A DNA stretch of 64,000 bases, taken from positions 186,001 through 250,000 of the forward strand of contig NZ_FXAR01000001.1 in the NCBI RefSeq assembly GCF_900177745.1, in the 5' to 3' direction. The translations under genes and the position numbers were made by a program. Each line of letters begins with the position of its first letter. Position 1 is the first letter of the stretch. This document shows positions 37,302-46,666 of the stretch, piece after piece. Origin of the DNA: Corynebacterium pollutisoli. Its GTDB lineage: Bacteria; Actinomycetota; Actinomycetes; Mycobacteriales; Mycobacteriaceae. A model generated the notes under the pieces. The model saw only the letters and a list, made by a program, of their open reading frames with translations. It was not told the DNA's origin and searched no databases.

Positions 37302-38009
37302 TCAGAACGGGTCGACGGTGACCTTCACCACGGAACCGACGGCGTGGCGGCGTCCCCACATGCGCCACAGCAGCGACACGACGGTGACCGCCCAGGTGAG
37401 CAGCGCCACGACGTAGAGCGCGTTGATGCCCAGCCAGCGGTAGACGACCGCGCCCGTGAAGGCGCCGGCAGTCAGTCCCGCCCACATCTTCAGGTGCCCG
37501 AGCCACGCCGCATGGGAGCCGCCGAAGAAGGCGTCGACGAAGCGTTGCCCCATCTTCACCAGCGTGCCCGTCATGTACGTCAGCGGGATGGACACCTCGC
37601 CCTCGCGCTCGAAGATCGAGTTCATGGAACCGATACCGAGGGAGGCGACGATGATGGCGGCGCGGGGGGCGTCGACAAGCACGAGCAACGCGGCGACGGT
37701 GAACAGGACGCACATGTTGATCATGACGACCTCGCGGACCTGGTCCGGGCGCACGCGGCGTTTCGCCAGGCGGCGGACGAGCGCGCCCTCCATGACGCCG
37801 AGGAGGAAGAAGATGACCGCCGAACCGGCCAGCCAGGCGAGATCCGGGTTGCCGTCGACGGCGGCGGTGGCGATGCGCGTGGTGTTGCCCGACATGAAGG
37901 ACAGGAAGACGCCGCCGAGGAAGATGAAGCCGATGGAGTCGACGAATCCGGCGATGAACGCGAAGCTCACCGCCAGATTCTGCTCACCGGCGGTGTATCG
38001 CTGCAACAC
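37302..38009 (-). CDS. DUF1275 (YoaK-type) membrane protein
   Basis: The 235-residue protein has six to seven predicted membrane segments and the family landmarks AFIAGFVDSIGFIFLGGVF, then LSFMSGNTTR and TYMTGTLVKMGQRF. DUF1275 proteins are conserved integral membrane proteins of unknown function. The gene stands alone between the mycolyltransferases and an unknown gene on the same strand, with short gaps, so co-transcription is possible. One copy of the dispersed 11-mer lies within it (37670-37680). Confidence 0.88.
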   Translation of the reverse strand: MLQRYTAGEQNLAVSFAFIAGFVDSIGFIFLGGVFLSFMSGNTTRIATAAVDGNPDLAWLAGSAVIFFLLGVMEGALVRRLAKRRVRPDQVREVVMINMCVLFTVAALLVLVDAPRAAIIVASLGIGSMNSIFEREGEVSIPLTYMTGTLVKMGQRFVDAFFGGSHAAWLGHLKMWAGLTAGAFTGAVVYRWLGINALYVVALLTWAVTVVSLLWRMWGRRHAVGSVVKVTVDPF

Positions 38010-38037
38010 CGCTCCTTATGTGTGGCTATGTCTGTAC

Positions 38038-38988
38038 TTACGAACCTCCAGCATAGGCGGTGACGGGGGCGGTGTCTCCACGCAGCAGATCCTCGATCTG
38101 CTCCGCGACGCGGAAGACGGCGTTCCAGCGGAACTCGACCGGCATCGGCTCCCCCGCGGTGTAGCGGCGATACCAGTCGGTGCGGCGGCTGCGCTGCGGG
38201 ATCCACAGGCGCTCCAGCGCGATGTAGGCGGCGGCCTCCGACTCGGGCCCGCGCTGCGCGCCCTCCGGTGGCGGGGCGTCCCACAGCTTCTCGACGTACC
38301 CCAGGTGGATCTCCGCCAGGCAGCGGGCGATCTCGACGATGACATCACGCCCGATCTCCGGGTGAATCCGCAGGTGGTACCAGGCGTCGTGCTCCGTTAT
38401 CTCCGGGTGCGGGGACTCGCCCGGCAGGGGATGACGTCCGACGTGGCACCACGACGTCTCGCCGTCGCGGTCATTCTCCCACGTGGCCACGGCGCCGATC
38501 TTCCACAGGTTGCCCAGCATCTCGACGCGTCGCATGGGGATCTTCCGGTTCGCCGCCGCCGAGGTGAACGCCGTGTACTCCAGGGAGGGCCGGGTGACGT
38601 ACCCGAGCCGCTTTCGCCACCCGCCGACCGAATCGCGGTAGTCCGGCAGGTGCACCCCCGGGGGATGCACGCGCCGGGTGTGGGTGGACAGGTAGTGGTC
38701 CTCGAAATGGATCCGCTGGTTGCGGCCGGGCTCGTGGGGGACCTCCAGCCGGATGGGCAGGGCATCGTCGACGGGTTCGTACCCGAAGAGCTCCCACTCG
38801 AAGGCGGGGCGCAGCTGGAGGCCGTTGACCAGGGTGACCAGGGACCCGAAGTCCTCGAAACGGGGTAGTTCCATGGACTCCGACAGCTGCATGGCGGCGG
38901 ACACCGCCTGGCTGACGGTCAGGTGGGGCATGGCGCGGACGAGTTCGACGGTGAACTGTTCCGTACGCGCTCTCTGTTTGAGATCCAC
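38038..38988 (-). CDS. Unknown conserved-looking protein
   Basis: I do not recognise this 316-residue soluble protein. It starts MDLKQRARTEQFTVELVRAM and has many aromatic and charged residues, with a His-rich patch (HFEDHYLSTHTRRVHPPGVH) near residues 94-113 and WCHVGRHPLPGESPHP near 186. No signal or membrane helix is present. The even codon use and length support a real gene. It is 84 bases from the BCCT carrier gene. Confidence 0.6.
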   Translation of the reverse strand: MDLKQRARTEQFTVELVRAMPHLTVSQAVSAAMQLSESMELPRFEDFGSLVTLVNGLQLRPAFEWELFGYEPVDDALPIRLEVPHEPGRNQRIHFEDHYLSTHTRRVHPPGVHLPDYRDSVGGWRKRLGYVTRPSLEYTAFTSAAANRKIPMRRVEMLGNLWKIGAVATWENDRDGETSWCHVGRHPLPGESPHPEITEHDAWYHLRIHPEIGRDVIVEIARCLAEIHLGYVEKLWDAPPPEGAQRGPESEAAAYIALERLWIPQRSRRTDWYRRYTAGEPMPVEFRWNAVFRVAEQIEDLLRGDTAPVTAYAGGS

Positions 38989-39072
38989 GACTGCTCACTC
39001 CTCTCGCATTGTGTTACCTGCATCACATGTTAGGCCGCACGAGTGAGGAAGTGAAGATAAGCGAAGGGGACG

Positions 39073-40926
39073 TTACCGCTTTGTGTTGTTGGTGGAGTCG
39101 GGCCCGCCGCCGGTCGACTCCGTCCACCCGTCGGCCCACTCACCGGTCTCGTAGTCGTAGTCGACGGCGTTGCCGTCCTCGTCGGTGCGCTGGTACCACT
39201 CGGTGACCTTCTCGGAGGTCGAGTCGAAGTCCGCGCCCGCGCCGCGGCCGTCGGGGGAGGGGGCGACGGTGAGCTCGAAATCGTCGCCGTGCTCCTCCAG
39301 GCCGCGGACCACCGCATTCTCGACGGCCGTGCGGGCGTAGGTCCGGCGGATCGCCGCCGGGTCGGTGCGCAGGTCCCGGACGAAGGCGACCATCATCGCC
39401 AGCAGCACCACGGAGAACGGCAGCGCGATGAGGATGGTGAGGTTCTGCAGCGCGGTGAGGGTGGTCTCGCCGCCGGCGAGCAGCATGACCACCGCGATGC
39501 CCATCATGCACAGGCCCCAGAACACGACGACGAGCTTGCTCGGGGAGGGGTTACCGCGCGAGGACATCGTGCCCATGACCACGGAGGCGGAGTCCGCGGA
39601 GGTGATGAAGAAGATCGCCAGCACGGCCATGAGCAGGAACGGGGTGATCTGCGCCAGCGGCAGCTGCGCGAACATGTCGAAGAGCACCTGCTGCGGGGAG
39701 GCGTTGCCGTCGAAGCCGGCGACCCCCTCCTGGCTGAGGCGCACGGTGGTACCGCCGAAGATGGTGAACGCCAGGATGAGGATGGCGGTCGGAGCCAGCA
39801 TGGTGACCAGCACGAACTCGCGCAGCGTGCGGCCGCGGGAGATCTTGGCGATGAACATGCCGACGAACGGGGTCCACGCGATCCACCACGCCCAGTAGAA
39901 CGCGGTCCACCAGCCCTGGAACTCCACCGTCTCCTCGCCCCAGGACAGGGACTTGGAGACCATCGGCAGGAACTCGTCGAGGTACACGGCGACGCCGGAG
40001 GGGACGAGGTTGAACAGGAACAGCGTCGGCCCGAGCAGGAAGACGAAGGCCACGAGCCCGAGGGTGAGGGAGATGTTGATGTTGGACAGCCAGCGGATGC
40101 CGCGGGCCACGCCCGACACGGCGGAGAGGATGAAGCCCACCGACAGGATGCCGATGATGAGCAGCGCGTTGTTGGCCAGCGGCCCCGCGCCGGAGACGAT
40201 CTCGACGCCCTGGCCGATCTGCACCGCGGAGAGTCCCAGGGTGGCGGCCGTGCCGAAGAGGGTGGCGATGATGGCCATCATGTCGATGATCTTGCCGACG
40301 ATACCGTCGGTGCTGCGCGAACCGAACAGTGGCTTGAACACCGAGGAGATGAGGGGCACGCGGCCGCGGCGGTACGAGGAGTACGCGATCGCGCCGCCGA
40401 CCAGCGCGTACATGGCCCACGGGGTGAGTCCCCAGTGGAAGTGCGCCTGGGCGACGGCCTGGTGGACCGCAGCCGCGGTGCCCGCCTCCACGGTGTGCGG
40501 CGGCGGGGAGACGAAGTAGGCGAGCGGCTCGGAGGGGCCGTAGAAGAAGATGCCCACGCCGATGCCCGCGCCGAACATCGTGGCCACCCAGGAGAAACGG
40601 CTGTACTCGGGCTCGGCGTCGTCGGTGCCCAGGCGGATGCGCCCCAGGCGGGAGAATCCGATGTAGAGCATGACCACCAGGCCGAGGGCCATGGTGATGT
40701 TGAGCAGCCATCCGGCGTTGACGATGGCCCAGTCGAAAGCCGTGGCCGAGGCGTTCGACACCGACCCCGGGGCGAGGACGCCCCAAGCGATGAAGGACAC
40801 CACGGCCACGGCGGTGACGGTGAAGACGATCCGGTCGAGGTCGAAGCGGTTGCGCTGATCGTCGACGTCGATGCCCCGGACGAGGCCGGGGTGCAGGTCG
40901 TGGGGGTATTCGGGCTGGGGTGGCAC
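39073..40926 (-). CDS. BCCT-family compatible-solute transporter
   Basis: The 617-residue carrier imports betaine, ectoine, proline or similar solutes with Na+. It has 12 predicted helices, the FYGPSEPLAY segment, and the signature WWIAWTPFVGMFIAKISRGR near residue 370. The long acidic C-tail (about 90 residues) and the size recall EctP and BetP of C. glutamicum, where the tail senses osmotic stress. The start is GTG 40926. A perfect hairpin lies between it and the upstream stress gene. I do not assign which paralogue it is. Confidence 0.9.
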   Translation of the reverse strand: MPPQPEYPHDLHPGLVRGIDVDDQRNRFDLDRIVFTVTAVAVVSFIAWGVLAPGSVSNASATAFDWAIVNAGWLLNITMALGLVVMLYIGFSRLGRIRLGTDDAEPEYSRFSWVATMFGAGIGVGIFFYGPSEPLAYFVSPPPHTVEAGTAAAVHQAVAQAHFHWGLTPWAMYALVGGAIAYSSYRRGRVPLISSVFKPLFGSRSTDGIVGKIIDMMAIIATLFGTAATLGLSAVQIGQGVEIVSGAGPLANNALLIIGILSVGFILSAVSGVARGIRWLSNINISLTLGLVAFVFLLGPTLFLFNLVPSGVAVYLDEFLPMVSKSLSWGEETVEFQGWWTAFYWAWWIAWTPFVGMFIAKISRGRTLREFVLVTMLAPTAILILAFTIFGGTTVRLSQEGVAGFDGNASPQQVLFDMFAQLPLAQITPFLLMAVLAIFFITSADSASVVMGTMSSRGNPSPSKLVVVFWGLCMMGIAVVMLLAGGETTLTALQNLTILIALPFSVVLLAMMVAFVRDLRTDPAAIRRTYARTAVENAVVRGLEEHGDDFELTVAPSPDGRGAGADFDSTSEKVTEWYQRTDEDGNAVDYDYETGEWADGWTESTGGGPDSTNNTKR

Positions 40927-40971
40927 GGTCGCGCACCTTTCCGCGGCCCGTTTCCAGGCTGTTCGGCAGTA

Positions 40972-40992
40972 GGGACCACTTATTGTGGTCCC
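40972..40992. terminator. Perfect hairpin between the PNPOx-like and BCCT genes
   Basis: GGGACCAC and GTGGTCCC pair in an 8-bp stem with loop TTATT. It follows the minus-strand PNPOx-like gene by 10 bases and precedes the BCCT start by about 46. No T-run follows, so it may be an operator or an RNA stem rather than a terminator. Confidence 0.4.
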
Positions 40993-41001
40993 CGCATGTC
41001 T

Positions 41002-41487
41002 CTACAGGCTGAGTGTGTCGGACTCGCCGGCCGGCTTGTCGCCGGTCATCTTCATCTTGGCGAAGTCCACGAGTGCACCGATCGCGCCGCCCTTCTGGTT
41101 CCACAGCTGCGCGGTCTCGGTGGTCACGCGTACGACGCCGAGCTGCGGATCGGAGGGGCCGGAGTAGTAGGCCTCGGCCGCGTCGGTCCACAGGTCGGCG
41201 ACCTTGCGGGTCTTCTCCTCGCCCTCGAGGAAGGTGGCCTTGCCGGACACGGACAGCCACGTCGAGCTGTCGGTGAAGGCCAGGTTGACGTTCGGGTCGT
41301 GGCGGAGATTGTCGGCGTGACCGGTGTCGAGCTTGATGAAGAAGTAGGCGTCCGCGGTGCCGGTGACCTCGAGCGGGGTCATCGGGTGGGAGTGGAGGCG
41401 GCCGGTGTCGGACTTCGAGGTGAGCATGACGAAACGCTCGTCGCGCATCTCCTTGACGATGTCCTCGCGGGTGGTGTTGTCGGTCAT
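41002..41487 (-). CDS. General-stress pyridoxamine-phosphate-oxidase-like flavoprotein
   Basis: The 161-residue split-barrel protein resembles general stress protein 26: ERFVMLTSKSDTGRLHSHPM near residues 17-36, then HDPNVNLAFTDSSTWLSVSG and AQLWNQKGGAIGALVDFAKM at the end. Such proteins bind FMN or F420; their role in stress is not settled. ATG 41487 has AGGAAGG upstream. It is divergent from the catalase gene, which supports a stress-response setting. Confidence 0.85.
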   Translation of the reverse strand: MTDNTTREDIVKEMRDERFVMLTSKSDTGRLHSHPMTPLEVTGTADAYFFIKLDTGHADNLRHDPNVNLAFTDSSTWLSVSGKATFLEGEEKTRKVADLWTDAAEAYYSGPSDPQLGVVRVTTETAQLWNQKGGAIGALVDFAKMKMTGDKPAGESDTLSL

Positions 41488-41603
41488 GATGTATTCCTTC
41501 CTGTTGATGTGTGGTCGCCACTGTACGTTTCTCCACTCACATAAGACGGAACTGATTTAAAGGAGTACTGTGGCGCGCACCACCCCCTGAGAAAGGAAGA
41601 CAC

Positions 41604-43700
41604 GTGTCCCAGCACAACCAGCCCCAGCCTCCCGGCGTCCCCGGCCCGCAGCCCGCACCCGTCGACGAACCCACCACCCCCGCCCCGCCGCTGCCGCCCA
41701 AGAACGACCAGATGGCCACCGCCCGGGTGACCGCCTCCGGCTGCCCCTTCCACCCCGGCGCCGACACCGACCCCCGCGCCCAGCAGGGCGAGTACCTCAC
41801 CACCTCCACCGGCACCCGCGTGCCCGAGACGGACCGCTCGCTCAAGGCGGGTGCCCGCGGCCCGGTGCTCCTGCAGGACCACCACCTGCGCGAGAAGATC
41901 ACCCACTTCGACCACGAGCGCATCCCGGAGCGCGTCGTCCACGCCCGCGGCGCCGGCGCGCACGGCATCTTCCGCGCCAACGGTGCCGCCGCCGACATCT
42001 GCTCCGCCGGTGTGTTCGCCGACGGCAAGGAGACCCCGGTCTTCGTCCGCTTCTCGACGGTCCTCGGCTCCCGCGGCTCCGCCGACACCGTCCGCGACAC
42101 CCGCGGTTTCGCCACGAAGTTCTACACCGACGAGGGCACGTGGGACCTGGTGGGCAACAACATACCGGTCTTCTTCATCCAGGACGGCATCAAGTTCCCC
42201 GACATCATCCACGCCGGCAAGCCGCACCCGGACCGCGAGATCCCGCAGGCGCAGAGCGCCCACGACACCTTCTGGGACTTCGTCTCCCTGCACACCGAGG
42301 CGCAGCACCACACCATCTGGAACATGTCCGACCGCGGCATCCCGCGCTCCTACCGCATGATGGAGGGCTTCGGTGTCCACACCTTCCGCCTGAGCAACGA
42401 CGCCGGCGAGACCACCCTGGTGAAGTTCCACTGGAAGCCGCGCCTCGGTGTCCACTCCCAGATCTGGGAGGAGGCGCAGATCACCGGCGGCGTCGACCCC
42501 GACTTCCACCGCCGCGACCTGGCCGACGCCATCGAGTCCGGCGCCCTGCCGCAGTGGGACCTCGGGGTCCAGGTCTTCCCGGACACCCCGGAGGAAACCT
42601 TCGAGGGAATCGACCTCCTCGACCCCACCAAGCTCGTCCCCGAGGAGCTGGCCCCCGTGACGATCATCGGCACGATGACCCTGGCTGCCAACCCCACGAA
42701 CTACTTCGAGCAGACCGAGCAGGTCGCCTTCCACCCGGCGCACCTGCCCCCGGGCATCGACGTCACCGCCGACCCGCTGCTGCAGGGCCGCCTGTTCTCC
42801 TACATCGACACCCAGATCTCCCGCCTGGGCGGACCCAACTTCAACCAGCTGCCGGTCAACCGCCCGCAGGCCCCGGTCAACGACATGTTCCGCGACGGCA
42901 TGCACCAGGTCGGTGCGCACGTGGGCGTCGCCCCGTACCACCCCAACTCCCTCGACGGCGGCAACCCGCAGCCCACCACCGAGGGCGCGCGTATCGACGT
43001 CCCCGTCGCCCTGCCCGAGTCCACCGTCACCCGGGAGCAGTCCGCCAGCTTCGACGACCACTTCTCCCAGGCCCGCCTGTTCTACCTCTCCCTCACGGAG
43101 ACCGAGCAGGAGCACGTCGCCGCCGCCTACTCCTTCGAGCTGGGCAAGTGCTACGAGAAGAACATCAAGATCCGCCAGGTCGACAACCTGGCGCACATCG
43201 ACACGGGCCTGGCCGCGACCGTCGCGAAGAATCTCGGCCTGCCCGCCCCGGACAAGGCGAAGCTGGCCGACGTCACCCCGTCGCCGGCGCTGTCTCAGAT
43301 CGGCCGCACCTGGCCGGTCGACGGCCGCCAGATCGGCATCCTCACCACGGCTGACACCCCGCAGGAGCAGGTCACCGCCCTCGCCGCCGACATCGCCGCA
43401 GCCGGGATGGTGCCGCTCGTCGTCGCCGAGCACGGTGGCGACGGGGTGTCCCGCACCTACGACACCGCCCGCTCCATCGAGTTCGACGCCGTCGTCGTGG
43501 CGGACATCGCCGACCGCCCCGAGGTGGCCGTGCTGCTGGCAGAGGCGTTCCGCCACCAGAAGGCCATCGCGCTGCTCGCCGGGTTGGACCCGGTGCACGT
43601 CGACACCGGCGCGCCGGGCGTCGTCGAGCTCACCGGGCTCGGGGAGGCCGTCGAGAAGCTCACCCCGCTGCTCGAGGCGCACCGCGTGTGGGATCGCTAA
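41604..43700 (+). CDS. katE: Large-subunit catalase (HPII-type, clade 2)
   Basis: The 698-residue haem catalase removes H2O2. The core has VVHARGAGAHGIF with the active-site His, FFIQDGIKFPD, and the proximal haem Tyr in RLFSYIDTQISRLG. A flavodoxin-like/DJ-1-type C-terminal domain (from about 545, IGRTWPVDGRQIGILTTAD) marks the large-subunit class. The N-terminal 60 residues are Pro-rich. It lies divergent from a stress flavoprotein and 10 bases before a FrnE-like gene on the same strand. Confidence 0.95.
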   Translation: MSQHNQPQPPGVPGPQPAPVDEPTTPAPPLPPKNDQMATARVTASGCPFHPGADTDPRAQQGEYLTTSTGTRVPETDRSLKAGARGPVLLQDHHLREKITHFDHERIPERVVHARGAGAHGIFRANGAAADICSAGVFADGKETPVFVRFSTVLGSRGSADTVRDTRGFATKFYTDEGTWDLVGNNIPVFFIQDGIKFPDIIHAGKPHPDREIPQAQSAHDTFWDFVSLHTEAQHHTIWNMSDRGIPRSYRMMEGFGVHTFRLSNDAGETTLVKFHWKPRLGVHSQIWEEAQITGGVDPDFHRRDLADAIESGALPQWDLGVQVFPDTPEETFEGIDLLDPTKLVPEELAPVTIIGTMTLAANPTNYFEQTEQVAFHPAHLPPGIDVTADPLLQGRLFSYIDTQISRLGGPNFNQLPVNRPQAPVNDMFRDGMHQVGAHVGVAPYHPNSLDGGNPQPTTEGARIDVPVALPESTVTREQSASFDDHFSQARLFYLSLTETEQEHVAAAYSFELGKCYEKNIKIRQVDNLAHIDTGLAATVAKNLGLPAPDKAKLADVTPSPALSQIGRTWPVDGRQIGILTTADTPQEQVTALAADIAAAGMVPLVVAEHGGDGVSRTYDTARSIEFDAVVVADIADRPEVAVLLAEAFRHQKAIALLAGLDPVHVDTGAPGVVELTGLGEAVEKLTPLLEAHRVWDR

Positions 43701-43709
43701 CGTGGGGGC

Positions 43710-44348
43710 ATGAGAATCGACATCTGGTCCGACTACATCTGCCCCTTCTGCACGGTGGGGGAGAGACACCTCAACCTGGCGCTGGAGTCCTTCGCCGGCC
43801 GGGATGATGTCGAGGTCGTGTGGCGGAGTTTCCAGCTCGACCCGGAGGCCCCGAAGGAGTCGACGGGCAACGCGCTGGATTACCTCACCCGCATCAAGGG
43901 GATGAGTGAGGCCCAGGTCGTCGCCATGAACGACGGCCTGGCCGCCCGCGCCGCGGAGGTCGGGCTGGAGTTCAACTGGCGCGATTCCCACATGGTCAAC
44001 ACCATGGACGCCCACCGCCTCGGGGTGCTCGCCCGCGAGGACGACAAGGGTATCGAGTGGGATGAACTGGTCAAGCGCGCCTACTTCACGGAGGGGAAGA
44101 ACATCGCCGACCACGCCCAGCTGCGCGAGCTGGCCGCCGAGGTCGGGCTCGCCGCGCAGGACGTCGACTCGGTGCTCGCCGACGAGACGGCCTACGCCCG
44201 TGAGGTCGCCGAGGACATCGCCCTGGCCCGTCAGATCGGCGTGCAGGGCGTGCCGTTCTTCGTCTTCGACGGCCGCCTGGCGGTCTCCGGTGCCCAGCCG
44301 GTCGAGGTGTTCCGCCAGGCGCTGGAGCAGGTCGCGGCGGGTAAGTGA
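43710..44348 (+). CDS. FrnE/DsbA-like dithiol oxidoreductase
   Basis: The 212-residue cytoplasmic thioredoxin-fold protein has the CPFC active site at residues 11-14 (DYICPFCTVGERHL) and a cis-Pro loop at GVQGVPFFVFDGR near 173-185. FrnE-type proteins act in disulfide chemistry and oxidative-stress tolerance. It follows the catalase gene closely and overlaps the next gene by 4 bases, suggesting a small redox operon. Confidence 0.9.
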   Translation: MRIDIWSDYICPFCTVGERHLNLALESFAGRDDVEVVWRSFQLDPEAPKESTGNALDYLTRIKGMSEAQVVAMNDGLAARAAEVGLEFNWRDSHMVNTMDAHRLGVLAREDDKGIEWDELVKRAYFTEGKNIADHAQLRELAAEVGLAAQDVDSVLADETAYAREVAEDIALARQIGVQGVPFFVFDGRLAVSGAQPVEVFRQALEQVAAGK

Positions 44349-44917
44349 CCGTGGACGTCTGGCTCACCTCCGACCTGCACCTGGGGCACCATTTCGTGGC
44401 CCGGCTGCGGGGCTTCGACGACGTCGAGAAGCATGATGAGGCGGTGCTCGCCGGGATCCGTGACCTGCCGAAGGGCGACCGCCTGTGGATCCTCGGTGAT
44501 CTCTCGCGCGGTTCCTCCGAGGAGGAACGCCGTGCGCTGCAGCTGCTGCGCGTCCACGGCGCGCACCTGGAGATGCACCTGACGCCGGGCAACCACGACT
44601 CCTGCCACCCCATCCACCGTTCCTCGCACAAGACGCAGCGGATGTTCCTCGACGTCTTCCACTCGGTGCAGGCGTACCAGAAGCTCAAGTGGGAGGGGCG
44701 GACCGTCTACCTCAACCATTTCCCGCGCCCGGGGATGGATCATCCGGGTATGCCCTCGCGGCACGACGAGGTGCGGTTGCACGCCGAGTACATCGTCCAC
44801 GGGCACCTGCACTCCGCACACCCGGATACGGGTGCGGGGCTGGTCGACGTCGGCCAGGACGCGTGGGACATGCGCCCGGTCCGGCAGGTGGACGTGCAGG
44901 CGGTGCTGTTCAGCTGA
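44345..44917 (+). CDS. Metallophosphoesterase
   Basis: The 190-residue protein has calcineurin-like metal motifs: TSDLHLGHH near the start (D-x-H), GDLSRG, GNHDSCH (GNH[D/E]), and IVHGHLHSAHP (GHxH). It probably hydrolyses a phosphodiester; the substrate is unknown. Start overlaps the FrnE-like stop (GTGA). It ends 8 bases past the stop of the facing FUSC gene, so the two genes converge with slight overlap. Confidence 0.88.
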   Translation: MTVDVWLTSDLHLGHHFVARLRGFDDVEKHDEAVLAGIRDLPKGDRLWILGDLSRGSSEEERRALQLLRVHGAHLEMHLTPGNHDSCHPIHRSSHKTQRMFLDVFHSVQAYQKLKWEGRTVYLNHFPRPGMDHPGMPSRHDEVRLHAEYIVHGHLHSAHPDTGAGLVDVGQDAWDMRPVRQVDVQAVLFS

Positions 44918-46550
44918 TCCGCTCCGCGACGGACTGGATGTCGCCGAAGGGCAGGCGGGTGTCACCGTGGGCCTCGCAGTAGTCGAGGAGGGCGTAGCCG
45001 GTGCGCTGCAGGTGGAGGTGCTCCTCCCAGCGCTGCGTGGCGACGTCCGGGTTGTTGCGCGACAGCGACTGGGCGGCGCGGCGTTCGCTGAGCAGCTCGT
45101 ACTGCAGGTCGCGGCGCTGCTCGAGGGCCTCGTCCGGGGCGGAGGTGAGCAGGGCGCCGAGAAGGGACTCCATCGCCCGGCGGCAGCGCAGCTGCAGGCG
45201 CAGATGGTGGGCGGGTTCGGCGTCGGAGCGGTAGAGCCACAGGAGGGCGAGGGCGAAGATGACGGAGAAGGCGATCTCGATGACGCGTTCGTACACGGTC
45301 ACCCCGACCGGTTCCTGCAGTGCGCCGCCGAGCATGAGCGCCACCGGGGTGGTGAAGATAACGGCCAGGGCGTAGTTGCGGGTGACGAAGATCTCCGAGA
45401 AGAACAGGCACACCGACAGGGCGAGCATGAGGGTCCAGGCGTGGACGTCGAGAAGATACAGCACCCCGAACAGCCCGACGCCGAGCACGGACCCGAGGAA
45501 GCGGTGGACGCCGCGGATGGTGCCGGGCACCTTGTCGGGCCCCCACTGCAGGATGAGCAGCGTCGACACGATGGCCCAGTCGGGGCGGTTGAACCCGAGC
45601 GCGATGCTCGTCACGCCGGCGCCGAGGCAGGCGAGCATGACGCGGGTGGCCGTCATCATGGCGTGGCTGTCGGGGTGGATGGAGCGGTAGAGGCGGTAGC
45701 TTATTGACGGCCGCGTGTGCGGCACCTTCACCCGGTCCACGTCGAGGTAGTTGCGGTTGTCGGAGATCTCGTCGACCGCCCGGCTGCCGGTGCCGACCAG
45801 CGTCGCCTGCGCGGCGAGGGTGCGTTCCGCCAGGCCGGAGGCGTCGACGATGCGTCCGGCGTGGATGGCGCGGGCGTCGGCCAGCGTGAACCAGGCGTGG
45901 GTGACGGCGGTCTGCGCCTGGTGGAGCTTCTCGACGCTCCCGTCACTGTCCGCCACCGCCGCCTCGAGGACCCGCACCGCGTCCTCCTCCGGGCCGCGCG
46001 GGTTGAGCAGCGCCGGGGCCATGCCGACGAGGACGGAGCTGAGCACGCCGACGCCGGCCCACGCCCCGACCTCCACGGGGTTGAGGTCGAGGCGGTGGGT
46101 CATGGTGGAGGCGCCGGTGACCAGCAGGATGAACCACGGCCCCGGCGGCGGCAGGCGCAGGGCGTTGGCCACGTAGATGCCCACCCCGGCGATGGCGGTG
46201 GCGAACGCGACGGTGAGCAGCAGCCACCACCGGGTGGCCCCCGCCTCGATCTGCCCCCACACGACCGTGCCCACGAAGGCGCCCGCCACCGCGCCGGTGA
46301 TGAACAGCGCCCCTGCGGTGAGCAGTACCTTCCAGCGGGCGCGGTAGGCGTAGCCCTCGCCGTGGATGACGGTGAAGGAGCCCGCGGCGATGAGCAGCAG
46401 CTCAGCCTCGAAGCCGAGGAGGATCGCCACCGTGCCCGGCAGTCCCATGGCCAGCCCGGCGCGCAGCGCGCCGGGCCAGCGCCGCCCGGGGGAGTGGAAG
46501 GCAGTGAACAACTGCCAGGCGCTGGGCCGGGGCGGGGGTGTCTCCATCAT
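44910..46550 (-). CDS. FUSC-family membrane protein
   Basis: The 546-residue protein has two sets of membrane helices (about 25-190 and 305-435) with the FUSC block in the second set (RPDWAIVSTLLILQWGPDKV, then GTIRGVHRFLGSVLGVGLFG) and a soluble helical tail. FUSC proteins are related to aromatic-acid exporters (AaeB) and aluminium-type channels. The substrate is unknown. It is divergent from the thiosulfate-carrier gene. Confidence 0.88.
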   Translation of the reverse strand: MMETPPPRPSAWQLFTAFHSPGRRWPGALRAGLAMGLPGTVAILLGFEAELLLIAAGSFTVIHGEGYAYRARWKVLLTAGALFITGAVAGAFVGTVVWGQIEAGATRWWLLLTVAFATAIAGVGIYVANALRLPPPGPWFILLVTGASTMTHRLDLNPVEVGAWAGVGVLSSVLVGMAPALLNPRGPEEDAVRVLEAAVADSDGSVEKLHQAQTAVTHAWFTLADARAIHAGRIVDASGLAERTLAAQATLVGTGSRAVDEISDNRNYLDVDRVKVPHTRPSISYRLYRSIHPDSHAMMTATRVMLACLGAGVTSIALGFNRPDWAIVSTLLILQWGPDKVPGTIRGVHRFLGSVLGVGLFGVLYLLDVHAWTLMLALSVCLFFSEIFVTRNYALAVIFTTPVALMLGGALQEPVGVTVYERVIEIAFSVIFALALLWLYRSDAEPAHHLRLQLRCRRAMESLLGALLTSAPDEALEQRRDLQYELLSERRAAQSLSRNNPDVATQRWEEHLHLQRTGYALLDYCEAHGDTRLPFGDIQSVAERIS

Positions 46551-46580
46551 GGGAATCAGGATAGTCCCTGGGCCGAATGA

Positions 46581-46638
46581 ACCGATCGGTCTCCAAACCT
46601 AGACAGGCTGGTTCGCAATGATGTACCTTCCTGTCTAG
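46581..46638. promoter_or_regulatory. Palindromes in the FUSC / thiosulfate-carrier promoter region
   Basis: ACCGATCGGT (46581-46590) is a perfect 10-base palindrome. CTAGACAGG (46599-46607) and its inverse CCTGTCTAG (46630-46638) form a 9-bp inverted repeat 29 bases before the carrier ATG. The latter could be an operator or a leader hairpin controlling sulfur-source uptake. Confidence 0.45.
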
Positions 46639-46666
46639 CAAAATCATCACACGAAAGGCGTCATCC

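Noticed and set aside
39289..41544. 751-residue plus-strand frame opposite the BCCT carrier
   Set aside because: Composition shadow rich in Gly/Asp/Glu with no recognisable fold.
41484..44114. 876-residue open frame on the minus strand across the catalase gene
   Set aside because: It is an antisense shadow of high-GC katE, with biased composition (Val/Gly/Asp) and no domain. The plus-strand frame has full catalase motifs.
46598..46638. McbR operator (TAGAC-N6-GTCTA) before the thiosulfate carrier
   Set aside because: The half sites are present, but the spacing between TAGAC and GTCTA is about 28 bases instead of 6.
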